From NCBI RefSeq assembly GCF_049243985.1, contig NC_135373.1, forward strand, positions 97,521,213 to 97,585,212: a stretch of DNA of 64,000 nt, in the 5' to 3' direction. Below are positions 45,757 to 56,200 of this stretch, one piece after another. Position 1 is the stretch's first letter. Every line of letters starts with the position of its first letter. The notes below the pieces were generated by a model. It had not been told where the DNA came from. It worked only from the letters and a program-made list of their open reading frames with translations, and did not search any database. This DNA comes from Paroedura picta. Taxonomy: Eukaryota > Chordata > Lepidosauria > Squamata > Gekkonidae. The position numbers were made by a program, and so were the translations under genes.

Positions 45757-46041
45757 AGAGCCTCTTGTGGCGCACAGTGGTAAGGCAGCCGCCTGAAAGC
45801 TTTGCTCATGAGGTTGGGAGTTCGATCCCAGCAGCCGGCTCAAGGTTGACTCCGTCTTCCATCCTTCCGAGGTCGGTAAAATGAGTATCCAGCTTGCTGC
45901 TGGGGGGTAAACGGTCATGACTGGGGAAGGCACTGGCAAACCACCCCGTATTGAGTCTGCCATGAAAACGCTAGAGGGCGTCACCCCAAGGGTCAGACAT
46001 GACTCAGTGCTTGCACAGGGGATACCTTTACCTTTACCTTT
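45757..46041 (+). mobile_element. Sauria SINE, full-length, with TSD
   Basis: AGAGCCTCTTGTGGCGCACA to the (ACCTTT)n tail. Exact 12-base duplication TATTGCTCATTT at 45745-45756 and 46042-46053. Confidence 0.96.
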
Positions 46042-46059
46042 TATTGCTCATTTTGGTTG

Positions 46060-46530
46060 AAATCGCAATGCCTTTTTGAATTAATGCTTTTATGATAGTT
46101 ATGATGCAGCATAGTAGAACAACAATGACCAGTTCTGTAAATGAAGTAAATAACAGTATGTGTCAGTGCCGAAGACATAGGGTACTCTTTGAGATATCAT
46201 TGCTGATAAGCAGCAAGCATCCCTGCCTCCCCCCTTTCTGTGGGTGATGGTGACAGCCAAATGAGCTTCTTGCCTGGTGTGCCAGCTTCCAGTGATTAGC
46301 ACAGCCACTGGGACCAAATTATACTGTAAGGTAATTTATGATGTTTGCTTTTTGTAACATAAAATATGTTCAGTACAAGAGACAGTGCATTTTAATGATT
46401 GTATAATAATACACATTATTTAATTCTATTTATTTGTTTAATAGGTAATTAACCACATAGAACGAAAAAATTTTAGTAACTTGAGAAATGGGGCAATTTA
46501 ATATTTGTCCATTATATAAATTTATGACAC
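46060..46530. other. Intergenic, nothing recognised
   Basis: No feature assigned. Confidence 0.4.
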
Positions 46531-46532
46531 TA

Positions 46533-47420
46533 CTAGTAAAAAAAGCCCATTGTATAAAGAATACAATGGGCTCTAGCAGGCGGGGACAGAGCGAGGCGCA
46601 GGCGAGGGGCTGAAGCTACCTGTAAGAGGAGGCTGGCGGCGCCTCCGCGGCTCTTCACGGGTGCTCCTCGGCGGCTGCTGATGCGGCTCGGCAGTGCTTG
46701 TCGGCTGTGTTTTTTTTTCTTTCTTTCAGTGGCTCCTCGAAGGTTTTTTTTGTTCTGCAGGCAGGAGGGCAGGGAGGGCCCGGCAGGCGTGCTGTGCACA
46801 CGGGTCGGAGGAGGGGCGCTCCTCGGCGGCTTCTGATGCGGCTCGTCGGGGCTTTTTGGCTGTTTTTTTTTTTCTCTCCGTGGCTACTCAGAAGTTTGTT
46901 TTCTTCTGCAGCCAGGAGGGCAGGGAGGCCGTGGAAGATGCGCTGTGCGCACGCGTCGGAGGAGGGGCGCACCTCGGTGGCTTCTGATGCGGCTTGTGTT
47001 GTAGGTTTGTGTTGTAGGGAGCCCCCGGCAGCCGCGCTGTGCACGGCTGCCGGGGGCTCCCTTGCGGGCACCGGCAAAGAAGCAACTGCACGCAACAGGC
47101 GCTCCTCGTGGGGGCTTTTTGGCTGGTTTTCTTTTTTCTTTCAGTTGCTCTTCGTAGGTTTGTGTTGTAGGGAGCCCCAGGCAGCCGCGCTGCGCGGCTG
47201 CCTGGGGCTCCCTTGTGGGCGGTGGCAAAGAAGCAACTGCGAGCCGCGCTGCACGTGGCTCGCAGTTGCTCAGGGCTGGGAATCGGAGGGTCCCTCCAAT
47301 TGTCTGTCCGGAGGAAGGGTCCAATCCGGACCCTTCCTCATCCCGGACACATCCCGCCTCAGAACGCCTTACCGTTTTATTTAGTCCGTGGTGCCCGCGG
47401 TGCCACGGGCGGTGTTAAGA
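46533..47420 (-). mobile_element. Non-autonomous Helitron, 888 bp, minus strand
   Basis: Read on the minus strand it begins A|TCTTAACACCGCCC and ends with an 11-bp-stem hairpin (GCCCATTGTAT/ATACAATGGGC), then a short T run and CTAG|T. A 5' TC, a 3' hairpin plus CTRR, insertion between A and T, and no target duplication are the Helitron signature. The interior has repeated modules of about 150 bases and two strong hairpins (47017-47063 and 47169-47213). No Rep/helicase frame. The long open frames across it are low-complexity artefacts. Confidence 0.85.
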
Positions 47421-47550
47421 TTTGATGTTTCAGAAATAAGTTTATAATTCTGTTTCATATTTTAGGGAATAACCACTGATGAAAAGGTGTATATCTAGAA
47501 AATAGGCATAATTAATCCGGACCCTATTTGGCTCCTCTATAAATACATGT

Positions 47551-47808
47551 GAAGATGAAACTCAAATACTCTGGCCACCTCATGAGAAGGAAGGACTCCC
47601 TGGAGAAGAGCCTAATGCTGAGAGCGATTGGGGGCAAAAGAAGAAGGGGACGACAGAGAATGAGGTGGCAGGATGGAGTAACTGAAGCAGTAGGTGCAAA
47701 CTTAAATGAACTCTGGGGAATGGAAGAGGACAGGAAGGCCTGGAGGATCATTGTCCATGGGGTCGCGATGGGTCGGACACGACCTCGCACATAACAACAA
47801 CAACAACA
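47551..47808 (+). mobile_element. BovB LINE 3' end, 258 bp, with TSD
   Basis: Encodes MKLKYSGHLMRRKDSLEKSL and RRRGRQRMRWQDGVTEAVG to WRIIVHGVAMGRTRPRT, then the AACAACAAC tail. Exact 12-base duplication ATAAATACATGT at 47539-47550 and 47809-47820. A heavily 5'-truncated, fairly young insertion. Confidence 0.95.
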
Positions 47809-47824
47809 ATAAATACATGTTTTG

Positions 47825-48760
47825 AAATTTCTCTATTACTGGATTATAGAACTTCTGCACTTCAAGATATATACTAATTATATACACATACTGTGTATTC
47901 ATTGAAAATATATTTTTGAAAGACATAAGAAAACACTGAGAAGGATCAGTTCACAGTTTATTTGAATCATGTAAGAAACACACTGATAAGCATTAGAAAA
48001 AATTTTTTGCCAGCATACCACTTAGTTTCCATGTTTTTGTTAATTTTCGTGGAAAGTGCCTTGCCATTCTTCTTTTGCTCTTATAAAAGGGTCCCTGGCA
48101 TCAAAACCAAGGAATCTGCCCAAGCAGCATTAGCAATAGCATGAAACAAACAACTTCTAGCCATTCAATTGTCTTATGCTGCAGACCTTTGCCTTCCTTT
48201 ATGTTTATATATTTTCTGAAGCATACATTCCCTTTCTTATAGCCACATTTGTCCTATTATTCTTGTGAACCTATGTCCCTTTTCTCCAAATAGTTGTTCT
48301 GCTCAATCAGCTCTATTCTGAGACATCTTGCCCATTTTACCACATCCTGTTTTGTACATTTGCTTAGGCAGAATACATTTGCTTGCTTAAGCAAAATACA
48401 ATTACTTACTATGTATGCATAAATCTTCAAATGAGTCCTGACCTTTTGTAAATGAGGTTAATCTTGCCCATCATGGGAAGTTATAGAATTGATGTTAGAT
48501 TAAACCTAGCACAAGGAAATGTTATTTCTCAATAGAGACAAACAATTTACTGACATCTGTACCCACTCTCATCCTTTCTCAAAAAGCAAGACACATGTAA
48601 TCCAGTTTAAATTCCATCACATAGCTATTCTGAATTGTCATGGCGCTTTGGTGTTATTTGTATTTAAGATACAAAACAGACATATGTGCATAAAGTGAGC
48701 TACTAAATGCTGGCCTGCTTTTGTAGAATAAGAATCTGTATCATGAACCTTTAACCCTCA
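47825..48760. other. Intergenic, nothing recognised
   Basis: AT-rich. No feature assigned. Confidence 0.4.
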
Positions 48761-48766
48761 ACTCAA

Positions 48767-48955
48767 CGCTTTCCGGAGGGTGAATCCACTTTTTGGGATT
48801 TCCCTGAAAGCGCTACAACGAAGCGCTTTTTGCGGATCGGTTTCAGGAGTGTTGCAGATTGTCAACGACGTTGTGTATAATGGCAAAACTGTAGCGATTT
48901 CAATTTGTAACCATTGTGCTATTTTGGACGAGTGCGGAATGGCCCTTACCATTTG
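48767..48955. mobile_element. Harbinger-like element (family H), right-end fragment
   Basis: Nearly identical to 27140-27312 (CTTTCCGGAGGGTGAATCCA, GCGCTACAACGAAGCGCTTT and TTTTGGACGAGTGCGGAATG), ending GGCCC followed by TTA. It is closer to copy 1 than copy 2 is. Confidence 0.75.
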
Positions 48956-49329
48956 CCTCCTCTGATACTGTCTCAGATTGAAAAAAAATTGGTAGCTGTA
49001 ATTGGGACAGTTTCCCAATTGGGACAGTGTTCCCAATGCATAAGGACAGGAGGGCTAAATAACATAACATATTATTTCATCTACTTAAACGAAAGAAGCT
49101 GAATAAGTTGGTATGTAAATTTTTGACACCTTTAAATTTTTACGTATCTAACCCTCCATCCTTTTATCAAAACATTTCATGACTTGTTTATACTTATCTA
49201 TTTTATGGACCTTTAAGCTACTTACATGACATTAAGCATTTACATATTGTATATCTTAACTGCGATAACTCGTGCTTAATCCGAGTCACAACGTCAGTCA
49301 ATTGCGAATTGGCACTCTACTATTCTCGG

Positions 49330-49765
49330 CTCTCCTCTCCCAACCCAGCGGGTTCTCCGAAGTCCTCTATCCGCCGTTCTAGAGCTCTTTTCCCGTTCCC
49401 TTTAACAACATTGCGGTCGGTCGGCGTGCATATTTCCAAGGCAACTGTGGGCGGGGCTGCGTCGTTTTCAGCGTGCGATCGCGAGGGCCGTGGTGACGTT
49501 GTGAGAATATGTGCAATAACAACAGTGACGTGCAGCAGCGCGTCCGCGGAGGTCCCGCTCGTACGCATGCGTGCCCTAGTGGCCTGCTTCTATTTACGTG
49601 GGGGGGCTCCAAGATGGCGGCGGTGTTAGCAGCGAGGAGAACCTAGTGGGGCGGGGGAGCTGCTCTGACCGGCTTAGGGGGAGGGGACCGGAGGAGGAGC
49701 AGGAGCTGTGGGTGGTGCGGGAGGGACACCGGACGGGTGGGACGGGGGGGTGGGGGGGTTGGACG
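49330..49765 (+). promoter_or_regulatory. UBN2: UBN2 CpG-rich promoter and 5' UTR
   Basis: CpG density rises from about 49.3 kb. Visible sites are an NRF1-like palindrome ACGCATGCGT near 49563, CGTCA/TGACG half-sites near 49494 and 49527, and a YY1 motif at 49611-49621. No TATA box is seen. After the YY1 site comes a purine-rich GGGGGAG leader running to the start codon. Confidence 0.65.
49611..49621 (+). promoter_or_regulatory. YY1 motif at the likely UBN2 start site
   Basis: AAGATGGCGGC is the textbook YY1 site. In TATA-less promoters it usually sits just downstream of the transcription start, so the start is probably within tens of bases of 49600. It also opens a 10-codon upstream reading frame (49614-49646). 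Confidence 0.75.
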
Positions 49766-50245
49766 ATGGCGGAGCCGCGCCGGGTGCCGTTCATTAGTCT
49801 GTCACCCGTGAGGCGTCGGGAAGGCGAGACCCCGGTCCTTGAGCGAGAGCCTGGAGGGGCTCGCGAGGTGGAGCAGCCATTGGTGCGTGAGGCCCTGAAG
49901 CTGCCGGAGCAGCAACACAACGATAGCTGCCGGACGGAGCCGCCGCCGCTGCAGCCGTTCGAGTCCTGTCCTCGGACGGAGCCTCAGCCGTTGCCCTTGC
50001 TGCCGCGCGAGATCAGCCGGCCCGAGCCGAAGCCACTGCTGCCACCTCAGCGCGAGCCCCCGAGGCCGGAGCCCCAGCCGCCGCCGCCGCCGCCGCCGCA
50101 CCAGCAGTTACAGCGCGAGAGCCACCGGCAGGAGTCGCCGCCGCCGCGCCAGACGGTCCGCCTGGAGTTGGTGCTGAAGGACCCCACCGAGGAGAGCTGC
50201 GTGGAATTCAGCTACCCCGAATTGCTGCTGTGTGGCGAGCCCCGG
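49766..50245 (+). CDS. UBN2: UBN2 exon 1 (residues 1-160)
   Basis: The start [20 protein letters not shown] closely resembles the mammalian N-terminus and has A at -3 and G at +4. The middle is repeated PxPEP-like proline and glutamate sequence coded by CCGCCG runs. The exon ends ELLLCGEPR at CGG|GTATGG. The conserved HIRA-contacting segment is residues 131-160. Open reading continues into the intron but is not coding. Confidence 0.95.
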
Positions 50246-53200
50246 GTATGGATTTCCCCTCCCCCCCCCCCGCTTTGCTCCTCCTGTTTTGTCACTCCTA
50301 TCACGCTTAACCGCTCCTCTGAGGTTGAGAGCTTTGTGTAAGAGAGAGGGCTAATATGGAGGTGGCTGTCCCAGGGTTGGAAGAAGCCCAGCTGGATGGC
50401 CCAGCCATATGATAGTAGTGCTCTGTGGAGAACCAGTTCCTCTGGTTGGGTAGTATCTGAAAGCATTCTGTCCCAAGCAAGACTCAAATGGGTACCTCTG
50501 TTGGTCTGAAGCAGCAGAACAAATTTAGAGTCCAGTGGCACCATTAAGACCAGCAAAGTTTTATTCAAAGTATGAGCTTTTGTGGGCACATACGCTTCCT
50601 CAGAATAAAACTTTGTTGGTCTTAAAGGTGCTACTGGACTCTAGTTTTGTTCTGTCCCAAGTAAGTAAATTAACTTTATCTTTTGCCAGACTAATATTCT
50701 GCTGTGAAATGCAAGGTAGCTTTTCTTACCTTCAGTCAGTGCTTTTAGAAATACTTCATTCTACTCTATTAAGGTTTGTTTGATGTTTGTAGGTATGTCC
50801 CATGACGAGTTGTATCTCAAACAAATGCTGAGTGTACCCTAGGAACCAACTGATACTTGTAAACTGCTTATATGTATTCTTACATGTTACTACAAGGTAT
50901 CATGGCTTGCAGTGCACATGCTGAGAAGGAATCGTAAGGGAAAGGATAACTGATTTCCACATTTCAGATTATGATCAGATCAGGATCATGGCATGACTTC
51001 TTTCTGTATATATCGTTATAAGGGCCAAGATAAAATTAATGCAATTTTTTCAAATGGCCAATGTGTCAGAGTTAGTAGTAAGCATCTATCATACTGGAAG
51101 TCAAAGTCCATCAAGACTACCTACTGTTATAATACCTAAAATATATTGTGGCATCAAAAAAATTATTTCAGGGACCTATTGCTTTAAAACTCAAATTCAA
51201 TTCAATACTTTCCTTGATGTCCAAAGTTTGCTTCAGTACTCCTGTGATTAGTATTACTTTGAATTGCTTGATTTTCAGCATGATTGGGATTACAACTATT
51301 ACAGCAAGGCTTTTTTGTGTGTGGGAGAACAGTTACATTACCCTTGATCCTATGGAATTGCTAACTAAAATTGAAAACCACATTGTACAATAAACAGGGT
51401 ATATTTTCATGGTAGGGCAGTATCTGAATGGAAACTGGGATTTTTTTTCCTGTTTGTTTGTTGGTAAAGTATATGAGCCTGCTCAAAACTTCCATTCTAG
51501 TTCTATGGAGATAGGTTTAGTTGAGTAGCCATGTTGGTTTATACCTTGAATAAAACTTTGTTGGTCTTAAAAATGTTACTGGACTCAAACTTAATTCTAT
51601 CCTCTCTCTCTGCCAAAAAAGTAGGAAAAATAGAGTTAGAAATGCCATACAAGAAGCCACCATCTTCCTATTGTGGGACATCTCATTATACATCTTACAA
51701 TCACATTTATTAAAAGTCCAGTGCCAGCCCAGCATGTGACAGGCATGTCACTGAAATCAATGATATCACTGTTAAGAATCAATATTATTGCAGTTTCATG
51801 TTCATACATGCACAATTTTAAGGTTGCATTCTTCCTCCAGCAACCTGTATTATTTGCTGGTGCAAAGAGTACTCTAGATATCAGTTTGGTATGTGATATC
51901 ATAACAAGGCTATCTTATGATGACTGCCCACAGGACTCTTATTTTTACATCTTAAACAAACAAGAGTTATTGATTCACACAAAGTTATATTTTAAGTATT
52001 TATACTGATAGACAGTGTATTTTCACTGTATTACCAAAGCTATGTCTATATATTGCAGCAGTATCTGTCATTCAGTGAGCTCTTTCCAGGCTTGTCCTCT
52101 TGTTTTTCAGAGGCTGTGTGCTCATATTGGAGTACATGTTTCCTCCTCTTAAGACCTAGGAAGACGTGAATGTTGCTTCCTCACAATTTGTCTCCTTCTC
52201 CAGCACAATACTACTCTCATAAGGACAAGAGGAAATAATATATCACCACCAAATTATGTGTACCACAATCCTCAATGTTGTAATTTCTTCTCTGTGATAT
52301 AAAAACATATTTAGATATTTGCACTTGAATTCTTTTTGATTTTTAATTTGTCTAGGGGGGACTTAAGAATTTCCACAAAAATTTTAAATACCATGCCACA
52401 ATTTCTACTAATCTCTGAAATTATATACCTATCAACCAGTTCTCTCATTTTGAGGCCCTCCCAGCTCAGGCCTGCAGTACATCTTTAGCTACTTTGCTGT
52501 TTTACTGTGAGCCCATTCCCCCTCTCCCACAATGACTTCACACATTCAGTTTTCTGATCTCATATACTTTTTCCTTTGAAAAAATAGTCAAACAATTAGC
52601 GAAAACCTTAATTATGTCCAAGCAGCTTTCCCAAATGGCCTAAAATTTTGCTGGTACACCCGTGGTCCACTTTGAGGAAGATGTGGACAGATAGAATGCC
52701 TATCCAAAAAGGGGAAGTAGGGTGGGCCACATCCAAAGTGGAGGTTGGGCGGAGATAATCATGACTAGAAGCTGGTACATAATACCCTTAGATGTGATGG
52801 GTTCTGTAGTTGTTGTTTGTTCCTTCTCCCCTAAAATCACACAGCTGCTTGTGCAGATAATATTAGAAAGGATTTTTAATCTGTATGAATAATAGAAGAT
52901 AATTTACAAAAAAATTCAGAGCACATCTGGATTTGTTCTTTGACTTTTATCTGCCTGGACCTATGGAGAAAGGTCACTTTTAAACTAAGAAGTTACTTTT
53001 TAAATTGCTTTATTGATTTTTTGAAAGGCTGCAAAACTTGAGAATTACTGATAATTTAAGAATGAAACATTTATTCATTGTCTTTAAAATAAACACTTCC
53101 CTGAAGTTTTATGCCTTTATAGAAAGTAGTAAAGTTCATAGCTAAACTACTATAAAGTAGATTCAAGTGAGTAGCCAAGTTGATCTGAAGGAGCAAAACA

Positions 53201-56200
53201 AAAGTTGAGTCTAATAGCACCTTTAAGATGTGTAAATAAAATTAATTCATCAGTTCAGATATTTACTAATATTTTTCCGAAAGAGTAAAATTGGCTCCAG
53301 CTTGAAAGTTTTTTTTTGTTCTATATTGTAACTCCTTAATGGTTGGAGAGGGGAGGTAGGGATGGGCACAAACTGGCTCAGAGATTAAACTTTGGGTCAA
53401 ACTTGGGTCAGTTTGGAGTTTAGGAACCAATGTCCATGGAAGGGGCATTTCCCTGGACATTTGCTGGACTTTTGGTTCAGCTGTTCGGGGAAATCAGGAT
53501 CCGCTGATCAGCTATTACAATTAAATGGCTAGCAGTTGTTTTAACCCTTTGGTTTTGCTCCTCACTGCTTTGAAGGAGGGAGCAAAACTGAAGGATTAAA
53601 TAGCTGCCAGCCATTTAAACCCAACAGCTGAACAGCATGAAGCTTGCCGTTCAGCTGTTAAGTTTAAATGGCTCCTAGCCATTTAACTGTTTGGTTTTGC
53701 TCCTCCCTTCGAAACAGCAGGAGCAAAAATGAAGGGTTAAATGAAGCCCCTTTCTGTGTGATTCCCATCTCCTTTCCCGGATTACCCCCCCTCTCCCTTG
53801 GCCACAGCAAGCTGCTGGTAGAAAGATGGAAGGGATGTTTCTTCCAGGGTAATCCCTGCCTCCTAGAAATTCCAAGTCAGATGGTGTTGTGCTGTTTATG
53901 TTCTAATTAATTTTACAAGCATCATAATTTTTCGAGCTCATTATATTGCTGGGGCCCATATAGACATAACTTGTATAGGTTATAAAATGTGTAACTTTGT
54001 CTTCAGTGTGTATCATGCGTCAAAATAATCTATGTAGATTTAGGGAAGGCCAGCCTTCAATCTTATTCACACTTATCTGAATACTTGTCTGCTTATGCTC
54101 CCCTCAGGTCCCTCTGCTCTGCAGGTAGGAATCTGTTGGTTGTCCTGGGACCCCGGGAAATCTGCCTGGCCTCGAGCAGGGCCAGGGCCTTGTCCAGGGC
54201 CTGCTTGGTGGAACGAGCTCCCGGAAGAGCTATGGGCCCTAATGGAGCTGTCTTAAGTTCTGCAGGGCCTGCAAGACGGAGCTCTTCCACCAGGTGTTTG
54301 GATGAGGCCGGGAGGGGGGTTGACCAGAGTTCGATCTAGGGTCCCATCCTAGCTGAGCATCCCTTGAAATACAATAATAACTAGTGCTGAATTGTTCAGC
54401 TGGACCCTGTAGATTGAGTTGGGATAGTTGTTTCTGCCATCTTGTGGGTTGTTATATGTACTGTTTCTGGTTTAATGGGGTTTTTATGGGGTAATTGTTA
54501 TGGTTTTAATTGTTAGCCACCTTGAGGCAACAAAAGTGAGAGGCGGGCTATAAATCAATGAATGAATGAATGAATGAATGAATGAATGAATGAATGAATG
54601 AATGAATGAATGAATGATTCTTGAAATGAATTTTGGTAGGGTAAATAAAGGTGTATTTGAAAAAATAAATTTGCTATTGTCTCATTTAGCTTACTAGCCA
54701 AAGCCATGTTCATACATTCAAAGGAATGTAGTATAGAGATGCTGTAACTCCTTATTTCTGTTATACAAGCTTTTCTGTAAACTATTATTGATCTTTCACT
54801 TCTCCTTCAGAAAAAGTCCACTGTTATTGAAGATCCATTTAATGATGAAGAACGTGAGCGACAAGAAGTGGAAATGCTGGCTAAGAAGTTTGAAGCAAAA
54901 TATGTAAGTAAACATCTGTTAACAATTTTACTGTTCAGGTGTCAGCAGACTTCTTCTCATTGTGACTCTTCTTAAATTTATATAATGTTGATGCGTATCG
55001 GTAGATGGTAATATATACACATTATATGAGGATTTAAACTGCAATCATGTTTTTTAATGTGTGGAGATCAGAGTGTAGAGCAGGGTTCCCCAACCTTTTT
55101 GAGGCTGTGGGCACCTTCAGAATTCTGATACAAGGTGGTGGACATGACTACAAAATGGCTGCTGCAAAGTCAACTAGAAAATGGCTACTACAGGACATGG
55201 AACCACAGACATAGTTTTTAAAAAAAATAAATTGTATTCCCAAATTAGTTATTTAAAAATACATTCTGGGAGGTTTCTGGAATTGTCAAGAGTAACTGTG
55301 GCTGACCCCACTGTCCAAATTTGCTTGGCTGTTAGCCCTTGTATATTAGATACAGGGTTACAAATAGGAAGGCCAGGAAAAAACAATCTGCTTGCTTTTA
55401 ACTTTCCCAGTGGAAAAACTGGGAAATTGAAGGCAAATTCTTAAGAAATAAGAAATAGGATGAATGCAATGCTTAAGATAGGAGTTCTAGATTAGATAAT
55501 GATTGTTCCTGTGTTAACTGTAGAAATATACAACATATATTTTAAACATGTAAATTTAGGCAACAGTCAATATGCTGTAAATGTTTTCATTGAAGAGTTC
55601 AGTGTTATGAAGATCATATTGATGTCCAAATATGCTGGTAGTCTTACTGTAGCTGTTTCTATCCAAATAATACTTTATTTTGTTTAGTACAGAATGTTTT
55701 CTAATTTCGATTGTTATTTTTCCCTATCTCTCAGATGGCAAAAATTAAGGTGCATGTTCTAAGGTAGAATAGGAGGCATCAGGTAGCAGCTATCTCACAA
55801 GAACTGTGTATATTTGTGAATTTTATTTGTAGAAAATGAAGGCATAATCTTAGAAATAACACCAAATAGTACAGTTTTATATGATAAGTCATCAACAGTA
55901 CACTTTTATGTTGTTAGTGGTGAAATAAGTTGGATAAGAAAATAAATATTGCATATGTTTGAATTCCCACCCAATCTAACTTTTACCCCATGCTTCTAAA
56001 TGTGATTTTATTATGTTGTAATGTGCCCTGAGTCTCAGGAGATGAGGCAGAAAATAATTTTAAATAAATACATTTGCAGAAATTTCATATCTCTTGTAGA
56101 TTGATAGTACTAGATAAATCTCAGTTCAGGAGCTATGTATTAAGTAAATGCAATCTGTACCAGTTCCCTTTTTCCAATTTTTTGTAGAAAAAAATACTAG

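Noticed and set aside
46698-47384. 228-residue plus-strand open frame
   Set aside because: It runs across repeated low-complexity modules of the Helitron, with open frames also on the other strand. GC-rich sequence lacks stops, and no domain is visible.
49614-49646. UBN2 start at the earlier ATG in the YY1 site
   Set aside because: That frame stops after 10 codons. The ATG at 49766 gives the conserved MAEPRRV start.
51673-52008. 111-residue plus-strand frame in UBN2 intron 1
   Set aside because: No recognisable family, no splice context and AT-rich composition like the intron.
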